From JAFGHJ01 sp964523975 (lineage in GTDB: Bacteria > Hydrothermota > UBA3072), in contig CAZGBM010000069.1 in the NCBI GenBank assembly GCA_964523975.1, positions 1 through 9,639 on the forward strand: a DNA stretch of 9,639 nucleotides. Direction: 5' to 3'. The notes beneath the pieces were generated by a model. It searched no databases. It had not been told where the DNA came from and saw only the letters and a program-made list of their open reading frames with translations. Shown here piece by piece: positions 1-6,337 of the stretch. A program made the position numbers and the translations under genes. Each line of letters starts with the position of its first letter. Within the stretch, counting starts at the first letter, position 1.

Positions 1-22
1 TTTTTTATCCTGTCTAAATATT

Positions 23-38
23 GGGGATGGGGGAAGGG
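23..38 (+). repeat. G-rich tract, copy 1
   Basis: Three G runs (4, 5 and 3 G) sit within 16 bases of otherwise AT-rich DNA. Similar tracts occur at 3004-3023, 9543-9558 and 9590-9603, each lying 5' of a repeat in the ...TCTGTGG or ...CCGTG orientation. The tract could form a G-quadruplex-like or R-loop-prone structure, but that is inference; only the recurrence is seen. Confidence 0.5.
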
Positions 39-88
39 TTTTAAAAAATACAAATATATTTTTTTGTTTTTTTCTCGGTGTGTTTTTT

Positions 89-114
89 CTCTGTGTACTC
101 TGCGTCTCTGTGGC
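89..114 (-). repeat. CCACAGAG-type intergenic repeat upstream of tkt
   Basis: The reverse complement begins GCCACAGAGACGCAGAG and continues TACACAGAG. The 19-bp core at 95-113 matches the reverse complement of 9385-9403 at 18 of 19 positions. A degenerate further unit (ttctcggtgt) precedes it at about 72-82. It ends 17 bases before the tkt -35 box. It is non-coding, contains no recognisable mobile-element gene, and its function is unknown. Confidence 0.75.
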
Positions 115-131
115 AAAGACAGTTTTTTGTA

Positions 132-159
132 TTGACAAACAAAACAGGGGGTATATATT
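132..159 (+). promoter_or_regulatory. sigma70-like promoter of tkt
   Basis: A perfect -35 box TTGACA (132-137) is followed by a 16-nt spacer and a -10 box TATATT (154-159, five of six consensus positions). The predicted transcript start is near 166, giving a leader of about 29 nt that holds the Shine-Dalgarno sequence. The housekeeping sigma factor is inferred from the consensus match. Confidence 0.75.
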
Positions 160-181
160 CAAGATAATTAAGGTTAATTTT

Positions 182-187
182 AAGGAG
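182..187 (+). promoter_or_regulatory. ribosome binding site of tkt
   Basis: AAGGAG lies 7 nt before the ATG at 195. It supports that start codon over any downstream ATG. Confidence 0.85.
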
Positions 188-194
188 ATATAAA

Positions 195-2123
195 ATGGTT
201 GATATTTTAAAAAATTGGTTTAAAGAAAAAGAAGAGTACCAGTTCAAAAGCAAAACAATTTCACAAGAAGTCTTATCTAAATTGGAAGAAACAGCGAAGT
301 TATGTAGAGGGGATATAATGAAAATGACAACGGTAGCAGGTTCTGGACACCCGGGCGGTTCAATGTCCTCTATTGATATATATACATCAGTTTATAGTCT
401 TGCCGATATCCCGAATGATGAGATAGTCGTAAGTCACGGGCATACTTCTCCGGGAGTATATTCTATACTCGGCAGACTTGGAATACTCGACACGGAAGAG
501 ATTTTGGCGTTTTTTCGTCACATATCCGGTCCTTATGAAGGACACGTAGAATCTCATCTTCCGGGAATAATCTGGTCAACAGGCAATCTGGGACAGGGTC
601 TTTCCGCTGCCTGCGGTTTTGCAATGGCAAAAAGATTTAAGAACGATAATTCAAGAGTTTTTGCTCTTATGAGCGATGCGGAGCAGGCAAAAGGACAGGT
701 CGCCGAAGGAAGGAGATTTGCTTCGAAATTCAAATGTAACAATATAACTGTAGTGATCGACGATAACAACAGACAGATATCAGGAAAAGTAGAAGATATA
801 ATGCCCATAAACATCAAAGAGGATTATCTTGCCGACGGATGGAAAGTCCTTGAAGTATGCGGTCATAGCGTTAAGGAATTATATGAAGCAATACACACGG
901 CAATTAACGATACTTCGGCTCCTTATGCAATACTTGGCGATACAGTTATGTGTAAAGGAGCTTCATTTATAGAAGGTAACGAAGAATATCATGGTAAAGC
1001 ACTTTCAAAAGAGGAATTGGATAAGGCATTAAAAGAATTAGACATTGAGAACGATACCGAAAAGTATATTAAAAAGAGAGCTTCCTCGAAAGCAAAACCC
1101 GTTAAAACAAACAAAAACGTTTATCCTCTGCCGAGGTTGGATTTAGGAACCCCGGTTGAATATAAAGTAGGCGAGAAAGCTGCAAATAGAGATGTTTACG
1201 GTACTGCGCTGGCTGATTTAGCGAAACTAAACAAGCCGGGAACCATTGTCGTAACGGATTGCGACCTTGCAAGTTCCGTTAGAACGCATAAATTCGCAAA
1301 GGAACGCCCAGAGTATTTTATTCAAAATGGTGTAAGCGAACATAATACTACTACTGTTTCAGGAGTTCTTTCTATTCGGGGATTTCAAACTTTTTATTCT
1401 GATTTCGGAGTTTTTTCTTTCGACGAGACATATAATCAGCACCGTTTAAACGCTATAAACAATACAAAACTTCGTGTCGTTTCTACCCATAATGGTCTTA
1501 ACGTCGGTGAGGACGGTAAAACTCACCAGTGTGTCGATTTTATAGGGTTAATTAAAAACATACCCGGTTTTGAAATTATAATTCCGGCGGATCCGAACCA
1601 GACAGATAGGGTGACGCGATATATTACCACTATGGATAGTAATGTCGCGGTTGTTGTCGGAAGAGCAAAAAGCCCTGTAGTTGAGGACGAAAACGGCAAT
1701 GCCTTCTATGGCGGAGATTATAAATTCGAATACGGTAAAATCGATAAAGTAAGAGAAGGAAAGGACGGTGTAATTCTTTCATACGGATATCCTTTTGAAT
1801 TTGCTATCAAAGCGAGAGAAATCCTTAAAAGTAAGGGTATTGAAATCGCTGTAATGAACGTTTCCTGTCCGCTCGCGATTAGCGAGGAAGATGTAGCCTC
1901 TATTGCGGGATACAAGAATATCTTTACATATGAGGAGCATCTGCTTTCCAGCGGGCTTGCCTGTATAATGGGAAGTCTTCTGGCAAGGACTGGTAAAGCC
2001 GTTAACCTCCACAGCTATGGAGTGGAAGGCTTTTCTCCTTCGGGCGCGAGTAACGACCTTTTTAAAGTACTGGGATTAGACCCCGAATCGATAGCAGCAA
2101 AGATTGAAAAAGCAATTAAATAA
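195..2123 (+). CDS. tkt: transketolase, single-chain full-length form
   Basis: A cytoplasmic thiamine-diphosphate enzyme of 642 residues that should transfer two-carbon ketol units between sugar phosphates in the non-oxidative pentose phosphate pathway. It is slightly shorter than E. coli TktA (663). The N-terminal diphosphate-binding domain carries SGHPGG (His52). The metal/cofactor motif has Asp161 in MSDAEQ and Asn191 in IDDNN; these are 30 residues apart, as in E. coli (Asp155/Asn185). The pyrimidine domain has SEH with Glu382, the expected catalytic activator of the cofactor, and EDGKTHQ (439-445). The C-terminal domain ends with the usual GVEGFSPSG region. The classical GDG of the cofactor motif reads SDA here, an unusual variant. 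The gene stands alone with its own promoter, ribosome binding site and terminator. The closest alternatives are DXP synthase or dihydroxyacetone synthase. The full domain order, length and EDGKTHQ motif favour transketolase, but substrate use is not proven. Confidence 0.93.
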   Translation: MVDILKNWFKEKEEYQFKSKTISQEVLSKLEETAKLCRGDIMKMTTVAGSGHPGGSMSSIDIYTSVYSLADIPNDEIVVSHGHTSPGVYSILGRLGILDTEEILAFFRHISGPYEGHVESHLPGIIWSTGNLGQGLSAACGFAMAKRFKNDNSRVFALMSDAEQAKGQVAEGRRFASKFKCNNITVVIDDNNRQISGKVEDIMPINIKEDYLADGWKVLEVCGHSVKELYEAIHTAINDTSAPYAILGDTVMCKGASFIEGNEEYHGKALSKEELDKALKELDIENDTEKYIKKRASSKAKPVKTNKNVYPLPRLDLGTPVEYKVGEKAANRDVYGTALADLAKLNKPGTIVVTDCDLASSVRTHKFAKERPEYFIQNGVSEHNTTTVSGVLSIRGFQTFYSDFGVFSFDETYNQHRLNAINNTKLRVVSTHNGLNVGEDGKTHQCVDFIGLIKNIPGFEIIIPADPNQTDRVTRYITTMDSNVAVVVGRAKSPVVEDENGNAFYGGDYKFEYGKIDKVREGKDGVILSYGYPFEFAIKAREILKSKGIEIAVMNVSCPLAISEEDVASIAGYKNIFTYEEHLLSSGLACIMGSLLARTGKAVNLHSYGVEGFSPSGASNDLFKVLGLDPESIAAKIEKAIK

Positions 2124-2140
2124 TATTAAATCTTTAATAT

Positions 2141-2175
2141 AAAAAAAGGCAGGGAGTTCACCCTGCCTTTTTTTT
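2141..2175. terminator. bidirectional intrinsic terminator between tkt and msrB
   Basis: A perfect 7-bp stem, GGCAGGG (2148-2154) with CCCTGCC (2161-2167), has a 6-nt loop. It is preceded by seven A (2141-2147) and followed by eight T (2168-2175), so each strand has a U tract after its hairpin. It serves the two convergent genes. The msrB stop codon (2174-2176) lies inside the T tract. Confidence 0.92.
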
Positions 2176-2689
2176 ATTTCTTGAATTCCAGCGCTACGGA
2201 ATTTATGCAGAATCTTTTCCCCGTTGGGGCAGGTCCGTCGTCAAAAACGTGGCCCAGATGTCCTCCGCACCTCGCACAGAGAACTTCCGTTCTAATCATT
2301 CCTCCTGTTGAGTCCGGCTTTGTTTCTATTTTACCCTCAGCAATTGCCTGGTAAAAACTTGGCCAGCCTGTTTCGGATTCGAATTTTGAATCCGAACTAA
2401 AGAGTTCGTTCCCGCAGGCGGCACATACGTAAGTCCCTTTTTCTTTATGCTTGTAATATTTCCCCGAGAAAGGTCTTTCCGTGCCTTTTTCTCGCATAAT
2501 ATAGCATACATCAGGAGGAAGTTCTTTTTTCCATTCTTCTTCTGTTTTAGAAATTTTATCCATTTTTACCTCTTTTTCGCTGCTCATATAAGCGCCGTTT
2601 TCTTTAGCGGCAGCTTCTGTTTTCTCTGCTTTTGAGCAGGATATAGTGAAAGCTATAGTTAAAATTATTAAAAGCCATTTTTTTATCAT
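2174..2689 (-). CDS. msrB: peptide-methionine (R)-S-oxide reductase MsrB, lipoprotein form
   Basis: Reduces the R-epimer of methionine sulfoxide in oxidised proteins. The chosen start at 2689 gives 171 residues and has GGAGG five nt upstream. An in-frame ATG at 2704 would put that ribosome site inside the coding region. Residues 1-17 form a short Lys-led hydrophobic signal ending TIS-Cys18, so the protein is probably lipid-anchored outside the cytoplasm. A polar linker (about 19-45) precedes the SelR/MsrB domain. Visible hallmarks are GTERPFSGKY (69-78), zinc cysteines in CAAC (89, 92) and CARC (138, 141), GWPSF, HLGHVF, and catalytic Cys161 in RFCINS. The common resolving cysteine before GWPSF (GCGWPS in E. 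coli) is Thr107 here, so this looks like a one-Cys enzyme; Cys62 is a possible substitute. It is convergent with tkt and shares its terminator. The family call is secure; the lipobox (Thr at -3) is weaker than ideal. Confidence 0.93.
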   Translation of the reverse strand: MIKKWLLIILTIAFTISCSKAEKTEAAAKENGAYMSSEKEVKMDKISKTEEEWKKELPPDVCYIMREKGTERPFSGKYYKHKEKGTYVCAACGNELFSSDSKFESETGWPSFYQAIAEGKIETKPDSTGGMIRTEVLCARCGGHLGHVFDDGPAPTGKRFCINSVALEFKK

Positions 2690-2694
2690 TTTCG

Positions 2695-2699
2695 CCTCC
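2695..2699 (-). promoter_or_regulatory. ribosome binding site deciding the msrB start
   Basis: GGAGG on the minus strand lies 5 nt before the ATG at 2689. It identifies this start rather than the in-frame ATG at 2704, and lets the protein begin MIKKW, a normal signal-peptide start. Confidence 0.8.
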
Positions 2700-2732
2700 G
2701 GCATCGGCTATCTCTATTAATACAGACGTTTA

Positions 2733-2752
2733 AGCGGTGCAGTAGTTCCGCT
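2733..2752. other. small hairpin in the msrB leader region
   Basis: AGCGG (2733-2737) pairs with CCGCT (2748-2752) across a 10-nt loop, with an outer ACGT/ACGT pair at 2726-2729 and 2754-2757. There is no U tract on either strand, so it is not an obvious terminator. It could be an operator or leader structure. A weak -10-like TATTAA lies at 2722-2717 on the minus strand without a credible -35 box, so I do not assign an msrB promoter. Confidence 0.3.
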
Positions 2753-2760
2753 GACGTGTA

Positions 2761-3071
2761 ATATTAACCACAAAGATTACAAAGAACACAAAGAGAAAAG
2801 GGTTAATAAGGGACAACGAATCACACAAATAGCCCAAATGAAAAAAAAGAGAATAGCCATGGATTAGCACTGATAAATATGGATTAAAAATTGTGTTTTA
2901 TTGATTAGAAAACAATATACTTTTTCTTTTTTCTCTACGTGCTCTGTGGCTTAGCGTGAGGATTAGTTTTTCTTTCGTGTGTTTTTTTAACACGAATTTA
3001 AAAGGGGTAGTGGTGGGGTTTGGTATATTTAGTGTATTTCGTGGTTAAATCAGTTTTTGTTCTCTGTGTTT
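2761..3071. repeat. mosaic of degenerate short repeats filling the msrB-oppF gap
   Basis: This gap between msrB and oppF has no gene I can support. It is a patchwork of diverged units. 2766-2795 is a CCACAAAG type in + orientation. 2816-2840 is a CACGAAT-like type. 2855-2886 is a CCACGGAT type (agccatggattagcactg...). 2931-2950 is a CCACAGAG type in - orientation. 2974-2996 holds TTCGTGT and ACACGAA as a 7-bp inverted repeat around a T-rich loop. 3004-3023 is a G-rich tract. 3031-3047 is agtgtatttcgtggtta, a CACGAAT type in - orientation. 3060-3071 is ttctctgtgttt, which reaches into the oppF stop codon. The units are recognised by similarity to each other and to those at 89-114 and 9384-9639. 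Confidence 0.65.
3004..3023 (+). repeat. G-rich tract, copy 2
   Basis: It contains ggggtagtggtgggg followed by tttgg, and lies 5' of the minus-oriented repeat units at 3031-3071. It resembles the tracts at 23-38, 9543-9558 and 9590-9603. Confidence 0.45.
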
Positions 3072-4152
3072 AATATTTCCCCGGGAAATGGCATTTGACA
3101 GAGACGCCCTTTTCTTTTTCCTCGAAAAGGGGGTCTTCTCTTTTGCATATATCTTTTGCTATAGGACATCGTGGGTGAAAACAGCAGCCGCTTGGCTTGT
3201 GTAAGTAGGAAGGTACTTCTCCTTTAGGAGGTTGTTTCTTTGCTTTTATTCTGGGATTTCCTTTGGGTACTGCAGATAGAAGTACTTTTGTATATGGGTG
3301 GAGAGGATTATTATAGATTTCCTCTGCCGGGCCCATTTCCATAATATATCCTAAGTACATTACGGCAATCCGGTGGGCTATATGTCTTACTACAGATAAA
3401 TCGTGGGAAATAAATATATAAGTGACTTTGAATTCGTCCTGAAGGTCCTGCATTAAATTTATTACCTGAGCCTGAATTGAAACGTCAAGGGAAGAAACAG
3501 GTTCATCAGCAATAATAAGCTCCGGATTTGTAGATAAGGCACGGGCAATTCCTACTCTCTGGCGCTGTCCTCCCGAGAATTCATGAGGGTATCTGTAAAT
3601 ATGTTCTTCGCTCATGCCGACTTTTCGAAGAAGGTCTTTCACTATATCTTTGTTTTCTTTTTTCTTTCCTCGATGAACGATTAAAGGTTCTTCTATTATA
3701 TCTCCCACGGTAAATCGCGGATTGAGCGAGGAATATGGATCCTGGAATATCATTTGAATTTTACAGCGGTAAGGCATTAGTTCTCGTCTGTTTAATTTCG
3801 AAAGCGCTATTTTTATTTTCTGATTATTTCCATTTACAAGTGCCGCGTCATCATAATAGAATATATCACCAGCCGTGGGAGTGAGTATTCTGACAAGAGT
3901 TTTTCCTATTGTAGACTTTCCGCAGCCCGTTTCTCCTACAAGTCCGAAAACCTCTCCTTTGTTTATGGAAAAACTCACATCGTCTACCGCTTTGACGTGT
4001 CCGATAACTTTTCTCAAGACACCGCCTAAAACAGGGAAGTAAGTTTTTAAATTTTTGACTTCAAGCAAGGTATTTTTTTCTTTACCGTTTACCCGCAACA
4101 GCTTCTTTTTTTCTTCAAGTATATTTAATCCTGCTTTTTTGAATTGTGTCAT
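3070..4152 (-). CDS. oppF: oligopeptide ABC transporter ATPase, OppF-like
   Basis: One of two ATP-hydrolysing subunits that power the peptide importer from the cytoplasmic face. I place the start at 4152 (360 residues) because ATG overlaps the oppD stop as ATGA and GAAGG lies nine nt upstream. An in-frame ATG at 4185 would add 11 residues and has no clear ribosome site. Visible motifs: Walker A GETGCGKS (73-80), Q-loop Gln137, signature FSGGQ (192-196), Walker B ending ADEP with Asp216/Glu217, and switch His250. The oligopeptide-type C-terminal extension begins NPLHPYT (282-288). Cys323, Cys329, Cys336 and Cys354 have the same spacing as four cysteines in the neighbouring OppD, so a [4Fe-4S] cluster is possible; Cys324 is extra. 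It is the last gene of the operon, and its stop codon touches a repeat with no clear terminator after it. In E. coli the corresponding YejF is a fused double ATPase; here the two halves are separate genes. Confidence 0.92.
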   Translation of the reverse strand: MTQFKKAGLNILEEKKKLLRVNGKEKNTLLEVKNLKTYFPVLGGVLRKVIGHVKAVDDVSFSINKGEVFGLVGETGCGKSTIGKTLVRILTPTAGDIFYYDDAALVNGNNQKIKIALSKLNRRELMPYRCKIQMIFQDPYSSLNPRFTVGDIIEEPLIVHRGKKKENKDIVKDLLRKVGMSEEHIYRYPHEFSGGQRQRVGIARALSTNPELIIADEPVSSLDVSIQAQVINLMQDLQDEFKVTYIFISHDLSVVRHIAHRIAVMYLGYIMEMGPAEEIYNNPLHPYTKVLLSAVPKGNPRIKAKKQPPKGEVPSYLHKPSGCCFHPRCPIAKDICKREDPLFEEKEKGVSVKCHFPGKY

Positions 4153-5150
4153 CTGCTTTTGCCTTCTTTTGCGTAAAGATGACATCTTACAAGATGACCT
4201 TTTTCTATTTCTAATAATTCGGGAACGACCTTTTCGCAGACGGGCATCTTGTGCTTACAACGTGGATGGAAGGGACAACCTGTAGGGAAGTTCAGGATAC
4301 CGGGAACGTTACCCGGGATGGCATTTAATCTTTTTTTCTTTTTTATGAGCGAGGGGATGGAATCCATAAGACCTACTGTATAGGGATGAAGGGGATTCTC
4401 GAATAATTTTATCGTACCGGCAATTTCCTGTATCTTTCCGCAGTACATAACCATTACCCTATCGCAGGTTTCTGCTATAACGGACAGGTCATGCGTAATC
4501 AGAATAATTGCAGATTCCTTTCTTTTGTTTTTTATTTCTGTCATGAGCTCAAGGATTTGAGCCTGTACGGTTACATCAAGGGCGGTCGTAGGTTCGTCAG
4601 CGATTAAAAGACTGGGATTACAGGAAAGAGCAATGGCTATCATTGCCCTCTGCCTCATTCCTCCGGAAAACTGATGGGGATAATCATCTACCCGTAATTC
4701 GGGAGAAGGGATTCCTACTTTCTCAAGCATCTTTATGGCTTCTTCTCTTGCTTCTTTTTTATTCATGTTTCTATGTATCATCATGGGTTCCATTATCTGA
4801 ACTCCCACGGTGAATACAGGATTTAAAGATGTCATCGGTTCCTGAAAAATCATCGAAATTTCATTACCGCGTATTTTTCTCATCTCTTCCCATGGGAGAT
4901 TTAGTAAATCTTTGTTGCGGAAGAAAATTTTTCCGCTTGAAATTTTTCCGGGTGGGTCAGGAATGAGACGCAGGATTGATAAAGCCGTAACCGATTTGCC
5001 GGAACCCGATTCTCCTACTATACCAAAAAATTCGCCTTCAAAAACGTTAAAGTCCAGACCATCGACCGCTTTTGCTTTTTGTTTTTCAATCATAAAATGA
5101 GTCTTTAGATTTTTAACTTTCAATAATTCTTTTATTTTTTTCTTTTCCAT
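4149..5150 (-). CDS. oppD: oligopeptide ABC transporter ATPase, OppD-like
   Basis: The partner ATPase of the downstream OppF-like protein; both should sit under the YejB/YejE channel. The 333 residues carry Walker A GESGSGKS (46-53), Q-loop Gln103, signature FSGGM (161-165), Walker B ADEP with Asp185/Glu186, and switch His220. All catalytic elements are intact. The oligopeptide-specific C-terminal segment starts ENPLHPYT (251-258). It contains GCPFHPRC with Cys292 and Cys298, then Cys305 and Cys323, the arrangement that holds an iron-sulfur cluster in some OppD/DppD proteins. The start is one nt after the yejE stop. The upstream ribosome site is weak (GAGAT), so translational coupling is likely. 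The gene overlaps oppF by the 4-nt ATGA. It matches the N-terminal half of YejF in gene order. Family assignment is firm; the exact peptide specificity cannot be read from an ATPase. Confidence 0.93.
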   Translation of the reverse strand: MEKKKIKELLKVKNLKTHFMIEKQKAKAVDGLDFNVFEGEFFGIVGESGSGKSVTALSILRLIPDPPGKISSGKIFFRNKDLLNLPWEEMRKIRGNEISMIFQEPMTSLNPVFTVGVQIMEPMMIHRNMNKKEAREEAIKMLEKVGIPSPELRVDDYPHQFSGGMRQRAMIAIALSCNPSLLIADEPTTALDVTVQAQILELMTEIKNKRKESAIILITHDLSVIAETCDRVMVMYCGKIQEIAGTIKLFENPLHPYTVGLMDSIPSLIKKKKRLNAIPGNVPGILNFPTGCPFHPRCKHKMPVCEKVVPELLEIEKGHLVRCHLYAKEGKSR

Positions 5151-5151
5151 A

Positions 5152-6324
5152 CTATCTCATTCTCGAATAAATTTTTGGGTCGAGTGCTTCTCTAACCGCT
5201 TCACCTATAAAGGCGATTAACATGAGAGTCAAGAACATGGCAACCATTGGAGATAAAGTGAGCCACCATGAGCTCAAGTTGGAAATCCCCTGTGATAAGA
5301 GCTGACCCCAGCTTGGGGTTGGTTCAGGTAGCCCGAAACCCAAAAAGTCAAGAGCTGCAAGAATGTCTATTCCGATAATAATAGTGAATGGAAGGAAGGA
5401 AATTGCAGGAGTTAGCGAATTTGGTAGAATGTGAGAGAAGATAATCTTTCTGTCGCTGACCCCTATAGATATGGCAGCATGCACATAATCATTTGATTTT
5501 TCGCGAAGAAATTCAGCTCTTATGTATCTTGCCATAGATATCCATTCGAAAAGAGAAAGGATTACAATCAATATCGTAAAGTTTGGTATCATTATCGACG
5601 AGATAACCATCACTGTAAAAAGAAAAGGAATAGATGCCCATATTTCTATGAAACGTAGCCCCAAAAAGTCAACCTTCCCGCCATAATACCCGAGAATGGC
5701 TCCGAAGAATATTCCTATTATGTAGCTTGTAAGAGTTAAAAGTAAAGAAAATGTCATGTAGATACGGAATCCATATACGAGCCTTGCAAGAACGTCCCTG
5801 CCTCTGTCATCTGTTCCCAGAAGGTTTCTTTTGTCGGGGGCGGTGGGTGGGTTTCTGTCTCCCAATTCATCGAGTAAATTTTCATTCGGCCCATAAGGAT
5901 AAGGGGCAAGAAGGACCCAATCACCTCTTTTCTGTTCCTGGAAAATATTTCTTAAAATACGATGGTTGTCGAAGTCTTTTTTTATTCTGTCGTATAATTC
6001 GTATTTTGATTTTAGAGTAGTAAGTTTTTCATCGCTTAAATTCAGAGTGTCTGTGCCAGGAAGATTTTTGTATCGAAAATAATCTTCTTTTGCTTTAATC
6101 GCTTTAGAAAAGATATCTTTCTTTAAAGAAACATCATTATAAAGAGTTATGAACTTTTTACCGTCGAATTTAACGAGTAGAGCGTTTCCGTTGATAATAA
6201 GTTCTGCAAAGAAAGAAAGCAAATATGTTATACCGATAATTAAAAGGGAATAATATCCTCTTTTAAAGCTTCTGAACTTTTTTATTCTTTTAATAATTAG
6301 AGGGGAAAGAAAAGTTTTTCGCAT
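5152..6324 (-). CDS. yejE: peptide ABC transporter permease, YejE type
   Basis: An inner-membrane permease that pairs with YejB to form the peptide channel. The 390 residues include a first membrane helix at about 25-45, a large extracytoplasmic loop, then a cluster of helices from about 188 to 377. Recognisable YejE features are LLGTDDRGRDVLARLVYG (about 168-185), GYYGGKVDFLGLRFIEIW, LDFLGFGLP and the terminal GEAVREALDP. The EAA coupling loop that docks onto the ATPases is at about 283-304 (AAISIGVSDRK...HILPNS). Relative to my recollection of E. coli YejE (about 341 residues), the loop after the first helix is about 50 residues longer, with a charged, probably helical stretch at about 65-135. 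It follows yejB by 13 nt, with GAGG overlapping the yejB stop as ribosome site, and runs almost directly into oppD. OppC/DppC is the alternative family name, but YejE fits better because of the long first loop and C-terminus. Confidence 0.92.
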   Translation of the reverse strand: MRKTFLSPLIIKRIKKFRSFKRGYYSLLIIGITYLLSFFAELIINGNALLVKFDGKKFITLYNDVSLKKDIFSKAIKAKEDYFRYKNLPGTDTLNLSDEKLTTLKSKYELYDRIKKDFDNHRILRNIFQEQKRGDWVLLAPYPYGPNENLLDELGDRNPPTAPDKRNLLGTDDRGRDVLARLVYGFRIYMTFSLLLTLTSYIIGIFFGAILGYYGGKVDFLGLRFIEIWASIPFLFTVMVISSIMIPNFTILIVILSLFEWISMARYIRAEFLREKSNDYVHAAISIGVSDRKIIFSHILPNSLTPAISFLPFTIIIGIDILAALDFLGFGLPEPTPSWGQLLSQGISNLSSWWLTLSPMVAMFLTLMLIAFIGEAVREALDPKIYSRMR

Positions 6325-6337
6325 TTTTTATAGAACC

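Noticed and set aside
1..194. tRNA, small RNA or riboswitch in the tkt leader or other gaps
   Set aside because: No cloverleaf or known aptamer-like conserved core could be recognised. The predicted tkt leader of about 29 nt is too short for a riboswitch.
41..253. 70-codon minus-strand frame in front of tkt
   Set aside because: It covers the tkt promoter, the repeat and the tkt start, and its translation is low-complexity, so it is an accidental frame.
554..817. 87-codon minus-strand frame inside tkt
   Set aside because: It is fully antisense to the conserved transketolase cofactor region and has no supporting signals.
2690..2704. Longer msrB start at 2704 adding MPEAK
   Set aside because: Those codons are the GGAGG ribosome site of the better start at 2689, and MPEAK before the signal peptide would be unusual.
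2974..2996. Terminator after oppF
   Set aside because: The 7-bp inverted repeat TTCGTGT/ACACGAA is not followed by a U tract on the minus strand and is explained by the CACGAAT repeat family.
4153..4185. Longer oppF start at 4185 adding 11 residues
   Set aside because: It has no good ribosome site and a 37-nt overlap with oppD. The ATGA junction at 4152 with GAAGG upstream is more typical of operon coupling.
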